Of a stretch of DNA of 53,419 bases, positions 15,533-23,761 are shown in pieces; position 1 is the first letter of the stretch; each line of letters begins with the position of its first letter. Where the stretch lies: NCBI GenBank assembly GCA_049517655.1, contig JBEKRQ010000005.1, positions 1-53,419 of the forward strand, read 5' to 3'. The notes beneath the pieces were generated by a model. That model made no database searches. It saw only the letters and a list, made by a program, of their open reading frames with translations, and was not told the origin of the DNA. The position numbers were made by a program, and so were the translations under genes. This DNA is from UBA11358 sp049517655. Lineage in GTDB: Bacteria > Verrucomicrobiota > Verrucomicrobiia > Limisphaerales > UBA11358.

Positions 15533-18196
15533 CTATTTCGCGGTCACCGCTTCAACAAGCTCTTCGGCCCCGACATCGTCGGTGTCCTCCGAGGCAATGG
15601 CCTTGATATTGCCGGGAATGACCTTGCGATAGACTTGCGCGGGTTTGCGCTTCTGACCGTTCACGGTCAAAAGCTGTTCAACGGTTATTCCGAAAAGTTT
15701 CTGATTCTCCTCGAGGTACGGCAGGATCAATTCCCAGTCCTCGGCGGTCACCCGGGCGAACTTGCCGCCGTTCAATTGCTGATCGACCATGGTCCTTTGC
15801 GGGTCGCGGACAAAAATTGCGCCGCCCGAGGCCAGCGAAAAAAGATTGCTGCCCGGATAAGGCTCGGGCAGGGGAACCAGTTTGCCTTCGTCGTCGAATT
15901 TGACCCCGTTCAAAATAACGAAACCGCCTCCGCGATTGGGGTCGCCGGCCATGAAGGACTCGGCCAGAAAGTCGAGGCAGGTGCCATTGATGACCACCCG
16001 GGGTTTGCCGACGGAATTGATGAGCGGTCGGCCGGCCGCGTTGCCGAGCACATAGACAGCGCCGCCTTTGGCGCCGTACAAGAACGTCTGGCCCACATCG
16101 CCATGGACGACCATTTTCCCCTCTTTGATGATCTGGCCCAACTGGTCCTGGGCATTGCCATGCACCGTGATGGCCAGTCCGTCAATGCCGGAACCCAGAT
16201 AATCGCCGCTGCTGCCATAAACCTCGATGGTCACATCGGCGGTTTCCGGGCCGAGGCCGCAGCCGATATATCGCTGGCCGATGCAATTGAAGCTGATGAA
16301 ATGCCGCCAGCCTTTCATGAACGCATCCACCAGCAGCTCCGCGTCGCAGTTGCTGCCTTCCGGCGCAAAATTTGCGGCGTCAATGACCAGGGTGGTTTCG
16401 TTCTCCTGCGGCTGCCGCAGGTTCCCGCGCGTCGCGAAATCAATGAGCCGGAACGCGCCCTTGTAGGAATCTTTTAAACCGATGTTGGGGATGTTGCCGA
16501 GCAACCGGCTCAACTCAGTGTGAATAACATGAAGAACATGGCTGCGTTTCTTGGAGCCGGTTGAGTAGCGCCGGTCGTTGAGCAGCGTAAAGACCTCGAT
16601 GGCCGTTGCCGTCCGGGAGGCGTCTTTTGCCTGACCGGTGATTTGCCGGCACGCGCGGCGGAATTCATCAAACGTCCATTGCGGTATTTGTTCCCGCAAC
16701 GTTTCAAAAATCGCCAGGCTGTTGCCGGGAACAAACCGTTCATTGGCGATGGCCGGTTTGGACTTCCCGGATTCGGGGGCGGCTGGCAGTTCCCGCGCAA
16801 AATCGCACGGCTCGGTCCCGCCCGGCATGGGGACCGGTTTGCCGAATTTGTCCGTGCACGCAATCCGTATTTTGCCGGCCGGATTTTTTTGCAGATTGAA
16901 AATGAACGCTCCGCCGTCGTTGTGACTGCCGCCGCGCGCATTCCAGTAGCGGTCCGCCACGGGGCAGATGCGTTTGTCATCCTTCGACAAGCTCAACAGC
17001 GTGGCGTCGATGGCCTGTTTTTCCGAGCCAATGAGGCCTACCTGGACTTCGCCATCGCAGAAGGCGAACACCTGGGGCCGGAGCATCGCGGTGTCGGTGA
17101 TGCCCATCAATTGGAATTGCTTCTTTCGGGGAATGTTGCGGGCGATGATGAAAAACCACGGGCCATCGGGCGAGCCGTGGATGTGGGTGGCTTGAATGGC
17201 CCGGTAAATCTTCTGTTTCTCCGGATCGAGCCGGTCAAAGTCCAGTTCCGTGGTGGGCGCCAGCGCCTCGATGATATACTCCAGCGGATAATGGTAAATC
17301 CGGGTGAACAGGTCGAACAACAGCGCGGACACCTCCGTGTCGGTGAGAAACTGCGGATAAATATTTCGCTGCTTGAGATATTCGGTCACGGAATGGTAAT
17401 TGGCGAAGTCGCCGTTGTGCACCAGCGCCATGTCAATGGCCGCAAACGGATGGGCGCCGCCGGGATGCCAGACGCGGCCTTTGGTCGGGAACCGCTGATG
17501 GGCAATCCATTCGTGGGCGCAAAGCTCCTCGATCTTGTAGTATTTGACGATGGCTTCGGCATAACCGACCACCTTGAGGATCATGATGTCCCGGCCGTGC
17601 GAGAGCACAAAGGCCCGTTTTTCGCCCAGCGACGCGTAATATTTCTGGTTGAGGCTGAAGCTGTTCTGGTTGACGAATTCATCCTCCGCCTCGTCGCGGT
17701 CAAGTTGTTGCAGATGGTTCTTCGCAATGAACGAATCAAGCACTTTTGGCTTAACGCGAACAAAGTAACGGCAAACATCGGGCGGCAATACCTCCAGTCC
17801 CGGCACGGATTTCCAGTCATCCACCTTGTCGAGCTGCGCGGAGGCGGCGATGTCGAAGAACGGCTTGATGAATTGCGCCTCGATTTCCGGCCGCACCTTC
17901 GTGTCAATGAACGCCACGTGCAGCAGGTAATGGCTGTCCAGCACTTCGCGGCTGACGCCGAGCTGTTCGGGGACAAGCCCGACTGCGGCGATGCCGCCGC
18001 CCTTGCCGTTCCCGCGGTTGTGCATCTGGCGTGACGGTTCATAAATATGCCGGCCCGGCACCGGCTCGCTGCAACAGAAACCGACCACGCCGCAACCGCC
18101 TTCCTCCGCTTCCTTCCGAATGGACGGGGAATAGTTGAGGCTTTCCGCCAGCCGTTTTCTTGAACCAGCCAGCTGTTTTATCAATTCGCTGTTCAT
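15533..18196 (-). CDS. glutamate synthase glutaminase (GltB1) plus GXGXG (GltB3) fusion
   Basis: 887 aa. Residues 1-34 look like a propeptide; the nucleophile would be C35 in EEGGCGVVGF, the Cys-1 after cleavage, as in GltB large subunits. Residues 35-420 are a class II glutamine amidotransferase domain (WIAHQRFPTKGRVWHPGGAH, FANYHSVTEYL). The C-terminal 250 residues are the GXGXG beta-helix (GSGIDGLAITVHGNAQDQ, GDVGQTFLYGAKGG, FMAGDPNRGGGFV). The central FMN synthase domain is missing and is supplied by the next gene, with which it shares an ATGA overlap. It should release ammonia from glutamine for the FMN subunit. Confidence 0.88.
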   Translation of the reverse strand: MNSELIKQLAGSRKRLAESLNYSPSIRKEAEEGGCGVVGFCCSEPVPGRHIYEPSRQMHNRGNGKGGGIAAVGLVPEQLGVSREVLDSHYLLHVAFIDTKVRPEIEAQFIKPFFDIAASAQLDKVDDWKSVPGLEVLPPDVCRYFVRVKPKVLDSFIAKNHLQQLDRDEAEDEFVNQNSFSLNQKYYASLGEKRAFVLSHGRDIMILKVVGYAEAIVKYYKIEELCAHEWIAHQRFPTKGRVWHPGGAHPFAAIDMALVHNGDFANYHSVTEYLKQRNIYPQFLTDTEVSALLFDLFTRIYHYPLEYIIEALAPTTELDFDRLDPEKQKIYRAIQATHIHGSPDGPWFFIIARNIPRKKQFQLMGITDTAMLRPQVFAFCDGEVQVGLIGSEKQAIDATLLSLSKDDKRICPVADRYWNARGGSHNDGGAFIFNLQKNPAGKIRIACTDKFGKPVPMPGGTEPCDFARELPAAPESGKSKPAIANERFVPGNSLAIFETLREQIPQWTFDEFRRACRQITGQAKDASRTATAIEVFTLLNDRRYSTGSKKRSHVLHVIHTELSRLLGNIPNIGLKDSYKGAFRLIDFATRGNLRQPQENETTLVIDAANFAPEGSNCDAELLVDAFMKGWRHFISFNCIGQRYIGCGLGPETADVTIEVYGSSGDYLGSGIDGLAITVHGNAQDQLGQIIKEGKMVVHGDVGQTFLYGAKGGAVYVLGNAAGRPLINSVGKPRVVINGTCLDFLAESFMAGDPNRGGGFVILNGVKFDDEGKLVPLPEPYPGSNLFSLASGGAIFVRDPQRTMVDQQLNGGKFARVTAEDWELILPYLEENQKLFGITVEQLLTVNGQKRKPAQVYRKVIPGNIKAIASEDTDDVGAEELVEAVTAK

Positions 18197-19740
18197 TTTT
18201 TTGCCGGCACGTCGTTGGTATAATCAAGATGCATCAGGAGATCGGTGCGTCCGCGCAGTTCTCTGACACTGCGCAGGCCGAGGCGCTGTAAAATTCCGAC
18301 CAGCGTCTTGCGCCAGGCGCTGTAGAGATTGACCAGCCGCTGGGTGCCCCACTCAATGTCTATTTTTCCGGAAAGCTCAGGGTCGGTTGTGGCGATGCCG
18401 CGCGGACAACCTCGTCCGCTCTCGCAAAGGCTGCACCGCACACATCCCAGCGCAACCAGTTCCGCCGTCCCGATGACGACTCCGTCCGCGCCCAGGGCAA
18501 TGGCCTTGGCGATGTCGTGGGCCGAGCGTATTCCCCCGCTGGCGATAAGCGTGACCTTGTCACGGACGCCTTCATCCGTGAGGAAATTGTGCACCTTGCC
18601 AATGGCGTATTCGATGGGCATGGCGATGTTCTTTTTGGCAATGTCCGGCGCCGCGCCAGTCCCGCCATAGCCTCCGTCAATGTGGACAATATGTGTGCCG
18701 GCGGAATAGCTGCCCACGGCGACCATGTCCACATCCGTCGGGGTTGATACTTTCGTTGAAATCAAAGCGCGCCGGTTCACATGCTTGACCCAGTCGATAT
18801 GCTTGGCGTGGTCTTCGATGGAATAGACGCTATGGAACGGGAATGGTGAAAACAGCGAAATACCGAGCACGGTTTCGCGCATTCTGGCCACGGCCGGAGT
18901 GTTTTTGTCGCCCAGCAGGTGGCCGCCCAGACCGGGCTTGGCACCCTGGGCATACTTGAATTCCACGATTGGCACCCGCTGAATCGTTTCCTCGCGCACA
19001 CCGAAGAGGCCCGTAGCAACCTGCGTAATCACATGGTCGTCATACGGTCGCATACGTTCCATGTATCCGCCCTCGCCGGTGCAGGTGAACGTGTTCCACG
19101 CCACGGCCGCCCGGGCCTTTGACAATTGAGTTACGTTGCTGACCGACCCGAACGACATGCCGCCACCATACCAAGGGACATCAATTTTGATTTCCGGTCG
19201 GCCATCACCCCGCTTGTTCAGCGAGATGCTGGTGTCAATCTGGTCCGCGGTGAGTTTGACGGGCGGCTGTTTGGGGAATTTGAACCGGAGCTTGTCGAAG
19301 CCGCCGCCGGAATTGCCGCACTCATAATTGTAGTCGTATTCGTCAGAGGGCAAATCACCGGTCTCAGCCATTTTCCATGTCGCCAAAATCAAATCCGCCG
19401 GCCAGCGAAAATCACCGAGCGCCCGGTACATGGGATTTTCCCGGATCTGCAGCGCTCCATTGGGGCAATGGGTCACGCAATAATGCCCGTTTTTTGCGCA
19501 GGCCGGTCCGATGCACAAGTGATGGTTGGGCTCACCGAAATATTCAAACCCGGGTTTTCGCACATGGACGCCATGGGAACAAATCTCCACGCACTTGCCG
19601 CAGCGTTGGCAGTCCAGGCTGCGATGGACGATATATTTGGCAATTTCATTGCGATAGCGGGACGGCGCAGGTTTGACAACCCGTTCCACTTCCTCCTGCG
19701 GCCCGCGCGTCTTCAGCGTATTCTCAGGCAAAGTGTTCAT
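18193..19740 (-). CDS. glutamate synthase FMN subunit with N-terminal ferredoxin (archaeal-type GltB2)
   Basis: 515 aa. N-terminal Cys motifs (LDCQRCGKCVEICSHG, CIGPACAKNGHYCVTHCP) for [4Fe-4S] clusters, then the FMN synthase TIM barrel with intact signature segments: MSFGSVSNVTQLSKARAA, TGEGGY, FKYAQGAKPGLGG, HIDGGYGGTGAAPDI, LIASGGIRSAHDIAKA, and the Cys loop CSLCESGRGCPRGIAT. It matches the central domain of archaeal-type split glutamate synthase, which condenses ammonia with 2-oxoglutarate. Start and stop overlap both neighbours by 4 bp. Confidence 0.9.
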   Translation of the reverse strand: MNTLPENTLKTRGPQEEVERVVKPAPSRYRNEIAKYIVHRSLDCQRCGKCVEICSHGVHVRKPGFEYFGEPNHHLCIGPACAKNGHYCVTHCPNGALQIRENPMYRALGDFRWPADLILATWKMAETGDLPSDEYDYNYECGNSGGGFDKLRFKFPKQPPVKLTADQIDTSISLNKRGDGRPEIKIDVPWYGGGMSFGSVSNVTQLSKARAAVAWNTFTCTGEGGYMERMRPYDDHVITQVATGLFGVREETIQRVPIVEFKYAQGAKPGLGGHLLGDKNTPAVARMRETVLGISLFSPFPFHSVYSIEDHAKHIDWVKHVNRRALISTKVSTPTDVDMVAVGSYSAGTHIVHIDGGYGGTGAAPDIAKKNIAMPIEYAIGKVHNFLTDEGVRDKVTLIASGGIRSAHDIAKAIALGADGVVIGTAELVALGCVRCSLCESGRGCPRGIATTDPELSGKIDIEWGTQRLVNLYSAWRKTLVGILQRLGLRSVRELRGRTDLLMHLDYTNDVPAKK

Positions 19741-21137
19741 AGCCCTCCCTTTCTGGAACCGAAAAGTTTGCCGAAGGTTTCCTCCTCAAGATTTTCAAAG
19801 AACATGGCGCGGCCGACATCGCCCCGAAGCCGGCGGACCTCGCGCATGCCCATGGCCCCCATCACTTCGATCAACTGGTCGTGCCACGCCGCGATCAGAT
19901 TTGTCATCCGGCCCAGGCCGTATTTGAAATCAATTTTCTCCAGCCGGGCAGGGCACGGCGTGCCCGGCTGGCAACTGTCACACAGATGACATTCCAAGGC
20001 AACCAACAGCGGAAGGTTGATGGTCACCAGGTCGGCACCGCAGATGATGGCCTTGGCCACGTGCTCCGGCAGGGCGATGCCGCCGCCGGCCATGAGCGTC
20101 ATTTCATCCCGGATTCCTTTTTCGATGAGGGCGGTATGAATCTGACGGATCATGTCCTTCACAAATCGCGGCTTTTGCGCCGTCAGTTCATTGCCTTTGG
20201 AATCGGCCACGACATGCACCACCTCGACTGCTTCAAGCCCGGCAAGGTCGATGGCGCGACCGATGCCCGTTGCCGTCAATTCAACCCTGATGGCGACAAC
20301 GATTTCCGGATGGATGCTTTTGATTTCCTTGATGCGTTCCGTCACCGCGGGGCTGTCGGCGATTTCCACCAGCCTGGTTTTTCGCAATGCCTCTTTCGGC
20401 ACCGGCGGGCTGTCCGGGCTCAGATAAAACGCAATGTTCTCCAGGTTGGCCTCGTCAGCCGGCCGGTAACGCGAATCCATGATGGCGATCAAGCCGGTAT
20501 CCGCGGCGGTCCGTTCGATGATGGCGTCAAGCTGGGGCAGCGTATGCGCCGGCGAACTCAAATCAATGATCAGCGGCATGGGAATCGAGACCAGCGGCGG
20601 CAGCTTGACCACCGCCTTGGTTCCGTTCAGGGCCAAAAATGGAGGCTTTCTGCCGATGTCAACCGACGTGCTGATGTACTCCCGCCCATGAATGCCGTCG
20701 CGGGTTGGGCGGACAATCTCCGACATGTCCGTCCACATGGAATCAAAACCAAGACCGGAAAATGGCCCGCGATAGCCCGCGCCCGAAACCGGGATTTTCG
20801 CGGTCTCAGCCTGAAGCCACGTCGTTTTGATGATGTCGGGTTTCCAATAATTGTTTCCGAGTTTTTCGTAGGCAGGATTTATTGACAGGCACAGGATGCC
20901 CTTCGTGCAATCCTGCACGCAGGAAAAACAGCCCATGCAGTCAAAAAACAGAGCGTCCACATCACTGAGTTTGCGAAGGTACTCGTCCTCCTGCCGGTAG
21001 CGGTCATAGACACACGCTTTCTTGACGCAGTTATGACACCGGGCACAATCTTCCCGCCAGTCCACCACGCCATGCTTACCGATGCGCGGCCGCCGCGGCG
21101 GAACCGGCTGGGTCTTGATGTGATATTTTTCCGGCAT
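19737..21137 (-). CDS. degenerate GltB2 paralogue (Fe-S / FMN-barrel protein)
   Basis: 466 aa from the ATG at 21137, chosen over longer frames because GGGAGAG lies 6 bp before it and because the Cys motifs follow at once. It has the same layout as its downstream neighbour: N-terminal clusters (CARCHNCVKKACVYDRY, CMGCFSCVQDCTKG), a barrel, and CDSCQPGTPCPARLE. The catalytic segments are not there: no MSFGS, no TGEGG, no QGAKPGEGG, no DGGxGGTG. A glycine-rich MAGGGIALPEHVAKAIICG remains. It is probably an electron-transfer or structural subunit rather than an enzyme. Its stop overlaps the GltB2 start. Confidence 0.85.
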   Translation of the reverse strand: MPEKYHIKTQPVPPRRPRIGKHGVVDWREDCARCHNCVKKACVYDRYRQEDEYLRKLSDVDALFFDCMGCFSCVQDCTKGILCLSINPAYEKLGNNYWKPDIIKTTWLQAETAKIPVSGAGYRGPFSGLGFDSMWTDMSEIVRPTRDGIHGREYISTSVDIGRKPPFLALNGTKAVVKLPPLVSIPMPLIIDLSSPAHTLPQLDAIIERTAADTGLIAIMDSRYRPADEANLENIAFYLSPDSPPVPKEALRKTRLVEIADSPAVTERIKEIKSIHPEIVVAIRVELTATGIGRAIDLAGLEAVEVVHVVADSKGNELTAQKPRFVKDMIRQIHTALIEKGIRDEMTLMAGGGIALPEHVAKAIICGADLVTINLPLLVALECHLCDSCQPGTPCPARLEKIDFKYGLGRMTNLIAAWHDQLIEVMGAMGMREVRRLRGDVGRAMFFENLEEETFGKLFGSRKGGL

Positions 21138-21153
21138 GATCTCTCCCGGTAAT

Positions 21154-22059
21154 TTACAGTCCGGAGGCGGCAAGAATCTCAGGCACGACCGCCTCCTTGC
21201 CGCCCGAAAGAATGTGTATCCCGCGCAAACCATCCAACCCCTTGAGCTGTTTGATGGTTTCAACGCAGATGGCCAACCCTTGCTTCTTCTGCGCAGCGTC
21301 GTTGCCGGATGCCTTCAGCCGTTCAATGATTTCATCCGGAATGCAAAACTCGGCATAAGTCTCACGCAGCTTTTGAGCTTCCGCGGCGCTCTCCAATGGA
21401 TAAACACCGGCCAAAATCGCCGCCTTTTTAGTGAGACCTTCCTTGCGGACGGCGTCGAGCCATTGGGTGAAGGTCTTGATATCAAAAACCGCGTGGGTTT
21501 GAATAAACCGTGCGCCGGCCTCGATTTTTTTGCCAAGCCGGAACAGGTTTAGCTCCAGCGGTTTCAGGAACGGGTTCGCCACCGCCCCCACCAGCATCGA
21601 AAATTGCCCGTTAATCCTTGTCCCGTCGGCCAGGACGCCATTTTCGGACATCCGGGTGGCCAGCTCGATAAACTGGGTGGAATCAATATCGAAAACGTTG
21701 GCTGATTCCGGACAGCCAATCAGCGTCTGGTGATAGCCGGACAGACAAAGCACATTCTTGATTCCCAAGCTGGCGGCGCCCAGCAAATCGGACTGAAGGG
21801 CGATGCGGTTCCGGTCGCGGGTGACCATTTGGAGGACCGGTTCGGCACCGAATTTGATCGCCGCGGCGGATGCGGCCACCGACGACAGCGCCACGCCATG
21901 TGAGTTGTCAGCCAGGTTGACGGCCACCGGTTTGCCGCCGATGGATTTCAAGACTGCTTCGGCGGTGGTGCCGGCCGCGGTGGCGCCCGGCGCACACTCG
22001 GCGGTGACGATAAAATCTCCCGTCTCAATTTTTTTTGCGAGTTTGCTGTCTGCTTTCAT
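21154..22059 (-). CDS. metF: methylenetetrahydrofolate reductase
   Basis: 301 aa TIM barrel of the MetF family: an early TAECAPG segment (usual place of the catalytic Glu), VNLADNSHGVALSSVA, LQMVTRDRNRIALQSDLLGAASLGIKN-type core and GARFIQTHAVFDIKTF. It reduces 5,10-methylene-THF to methyl-THF. Unlike NADH-linked MetF, the version next to metV, hdrABC and mvhD in Moorella works in a MetFV-HdrABC-MvhD complex. It overlaps the mvhD-like gene by 4 bp, and the degenerate GltB2 gene starts 16 bp downstream. Confidence 0.9.
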   Translation of the reverse strand: MKADSKLAKKIETGDFIVTAECAPGATAAGTTAEAVLKSIGGKPVAVNLADNSHGVALSSVAASAAAIKFGAEPVLQMVTRDRNRIALQSDLLGAASLGIKNVLCLSGYHQTLIGCPESANVFDIDSTQFIELATRMSENGVLADGTRINGQFSMLVGAVANPFLKPLELNLFRLGKKIEAGARFIQTHAVFDIKTFTQWLDAVRKEGLTKKAAILAGVYPLESAAEAQKLRETYAEFCIPDEIIERLKASGNDAAQKKQGLAICVETIKQLKGLDGLRGIHILSGGKEAVVPEILAASGL

Positions 22060-22496
22060 GCAACCGTGCTCTCCTGTTTGTTTGCAGCGCCGCTGCGGAC
22101 GCGCGATGGGGGCAGATTTCTCACCCGTTCAATGAACTGCTTGATTTCGCCAATGACCTGTCCGGCGCCCTGTTCCCCGCACTCAAACACTGCCATCCGT
22201 CCCGCGCCCATGCCAATTTCTTCAAGCAGCGATTCGACGGCCTCGGCGCGTTTGTGTGCCCGCAGATTGCCCTCGAAGTGGCGGCACTCGTTCTTTGGGC
22301 AGGTCACAATCGCCACGCCGTCCGCGCCGGTTTCAAATGCCTTGATCAAATAAGGAACATCCACCTTCCCGGAACAAGGCAAACTGATGGTCTTGACAGT
22401 ATCTCCCCCCAGTCCACGGCAGAGACCTGCAAACTGGTCGGCCTCAAGATGGTTTGAGCAATGGAAAACGTACATCTTCAAAGCTCGGTTGTTCAT
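22056..22496 (-). CDS. mvhD: MvhD/FlpD-like iron-sulfur subunit, copy 2
   Basis: 146 aa from the ATG at 22496; an upstream ATG (22526) and the later MYVFHCSNH (22475) are also possible, and no clear Shine-Dalgarno decides. Family signs: VFHCSNHLEADQF, TISLPCSGKVDVPYLIKAFE, GADGVAIVTCPKNECRHFEGN and EEIGMGAGRM. It lacks the CCxxC at the N-terminus seen in copy 1 (one Cys only). It is the first gene of the operon and probably delivers electrons to one HdrA half, while copy 1 may serve the other. Confidence 0.8.
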   Translation of the reverse strand: MNNRALKMYVFHCSNHLEADQFAGLCRGLGGDTVKTISLPCSGKVDVPYLIKAFETGADGVAIVTCPKNECRHFEGNLRAHKRAEAVESLLEEIGMGAGRMAVFECGEQGAGQVIGEIKQFIERVRNLPPSRVRSGAANKQESTVA

Positions 22497-22843
22497 AAAC
22501 TGGTTTCGCTTGAGGGTAAAAATCAATGGGGCGGGCCGGCCAGTTCAGCCCTTTCGATGACGGAATGAAAGCTCATTTGGTTGCCAACAGCATATGGCGC
22601 ACATGTTCTGTGCTAAAGGATAATTGGAAACCATGGCACGGGCTTAACTATTATTGCCAATTGTTTGCTCTTTTTTGGGTGGTAACGGTCTTGTGTGGCA
22701 GGAAGCGGCTGGGTGACTTCGCGCAGGTTGTTCGGCCTGCTTTGCCTGTTTAAAGTTCTCCCTTTGCAGGTGCAAGGAAGGAGACCGCGACGCGCGAATG
22801 CGACCGTTAATTGATAGCCACACGGATTTGCCGTGACTAATAG
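22497..22843. other. intergenic region upstream of the hdr-glt operon
   Basis: No gene seen. It must hold the operon's promoter (minus strand), but no convincing -35/-10 pair or operator was found by eye. Confidence 0.4.
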
Positions 22844-22872
22844 TTGTCGCGGGGAAACAATTCTGCTATTAT
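22844..22872 (+). promoter_or_regulatory. sigma-70 promoter placing the start site at the ATG
   Basis: TTGTCG (22844-22849), a 17-bp spacer and TATTAT (22867-22872). A start 7 bp after the -10 would fall at 22879, the A of the ATG, implying a leaderless mRNA. No Shine-Dalgarno precedes either candidate ATG. Confidence 0.6.
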
Positions 22873-22878
22873 TCATCC

Positions 22879-23268
22879 ATGGCACACGCCGACCGCATGA
22901 CTCAGCCGCTCGCGCTCGTCTTTTACGAGAAGCTGATGCCCGGCAGCCAGTTGGTGAACCGATTGCAGGACTTGCATTATCGCGTTCAGGCCGTCAACGA
23001 TCTGGCATCGCTCCAGCAATGTGCACGCAGTGACGGCCCGTTGCTGGTCATCGTGGATTTGGCGGGTCGCGCCGAGGTTTGCCACGCGATTGCCGCATTG
23101 AAGGCCGATTCCACCACGAACCACATCCCGGTCATTGCATTCGCCGACGAGAAAGCGATTGAATTGCAAGCCGCTGCTCAAAGAGCCGGTGCGACATTGG
23201 CGGTCAGCGAAACGGCCATGATTAATTACCTGCCGCAGCTTCTCAATCAAGCGTTGCAAATGGGATAA
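22879..23268 (+). CDS. receiver-like (REC-fold) protein without output domain
   Basis: 129 aa. The pattern ALVFYEKLMPGSQLVNRL, LLVIVDLAGR, NHIPVIAFADEK and AGATLAVSETAM follows the beta-alpha order of a response-regulator receiver. An Asp is present at the phospho-acceptor strand (VIVDLAG), but the acidic pair after strand 1 is missing, so it may be a pseudo-receiver. No kinase is adjacent. An alternative start is the ATG at 22897. Its role is unknown; similar short proteins are, from memory, widespread in Verrucomicrobiota. Confidence 0.7.
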   Translation: MAHADRMTQPLALVFYEKLMPGSQLVNRLQDLHYRVQAVNDLASLQQCARSDGPLLVIVDLAGRAEVCHAIAALKADSTTNHIPVIAFADEKAIELQAAAQRAGATLAVSETAMINYLPQLLNQALQMG

Positions 23269-23326
23269 TGAGAAGATGTTGCGCCTCTCGTGTTAAAACG
23301 GCGTTGAAATTGTTAAAAACTTGCGC

Positions 23327-23354
23327 TTGACACTGATAAATAAGTATTTATTAT
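23327..23354 (+). promoter_or_regulatory. strong sigma-70 promoter upstream of the cold-shock leader
   Basis: TTGACA (23327-23332), a 16-bp spacer and TATTAT (23349-23354). The spacer contains the dyad ATAAATA-AG-TATTTAT (23336-23351), a possible operator or a melting-prone element. Confidence 0.7.
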
Positions 23355-23403
23355 CACAAGCAAAGTTAAGAAGACATGAACGGTTTTGGAAAATGATCAC
23401 GGG

Positions 23404-23431
23404 CACGACTGGGCTTCAGTCGTGTTTTTTT
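23404..23431 (+). terminator. intrinsic terminator in the cold-shock leader
   Basis: Perfect 8-bp stem CACGACTG / CAGTCGTG around GGCTT, followed by TTTTTTT. It lies downstream of the promoter at 23327 and 36 bp before the coding sequence, so a transcript from that promoter would stop after about 70 nt unless the hairpin is bypassed. It can also end transcripts of the receiver-like gene. Confidence 0.85.
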
Positions 23432-23466
23432 GCTTTTTTGCCGTGCAATAAAAATCAGGAGTGATT

Positions 23467-23679
23467 ATGGCCAGTGGAAAAGTAAAATGGTTTGATAATA
23501 AAAAGGGGTTCGGGTTTATTGCCCAAAATTCCGGCCAGGACGTGTTTGTGCATCACTCGTCCATCGTCGGCGCGGGGTTTAAAACCCTGAATGAAGGCGA
23601 AGAAGTCCTCTTCGAGGTGGTTGTCAGTGACAAGGGATTAAAAGCCCAGAACGTCCAGCGCGCGAACGCCCCCCAATAG
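23467..23679 (+). CDS. cold-shock domain protein (CspA family)
   Basis: 70 aa, the normal Csp length. RNP1 is KGFGFIAQ and RNP2 is VFVHHSSI; the start MASGKVKWFDNKKGFGF is typical. AGGAG lies 5 bp before the ATG at 23467; the in-frame GTG at 23461 overlaps that RBS and is rejected. It binds single-stranded RNA/DNA as a chaperone in the cytoplasm. The terminator-bearing leader suggests control by attenuation. Confidence 0.95.
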   Translation: MASGKVKWFDNKKGFGFIAQNSGQDVFVHHSSIVGAGFKTLNEGEEVLFEVVVSDKGLKAQNVQRANAPQ

Positions 23680-23706
23680 CCGTGCTGTTGGAAATTTGGC
23701 TGTTCT

Positions 23707-23730
23707 GCGAACGCAAAGTTTTTCGTTCGC
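23707..23730 (+). other. perfect 7-bp stem-loop after the cold-shock gene
   Basis: GCGAACG and CGTTCGC around a 10-nt loop containing AGTTTTT. There is no trailing U-run, so it is probably an mRNA 3' stabiliser or a weak terminator for the cold-shock transcript. Confidence 0.4.
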
Positions 23731-23761
23731 CGCCGCCGGTTGCAGGCGGTAATTTATCTTC

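Noticed and set aside
18193..21137. The two GltB2-like genes as one gene split by a frameshift
   Set aside because: Each has its own ferredoxin motifs, barrel and Cys loop in the same order; they are paralogues, not fragments.
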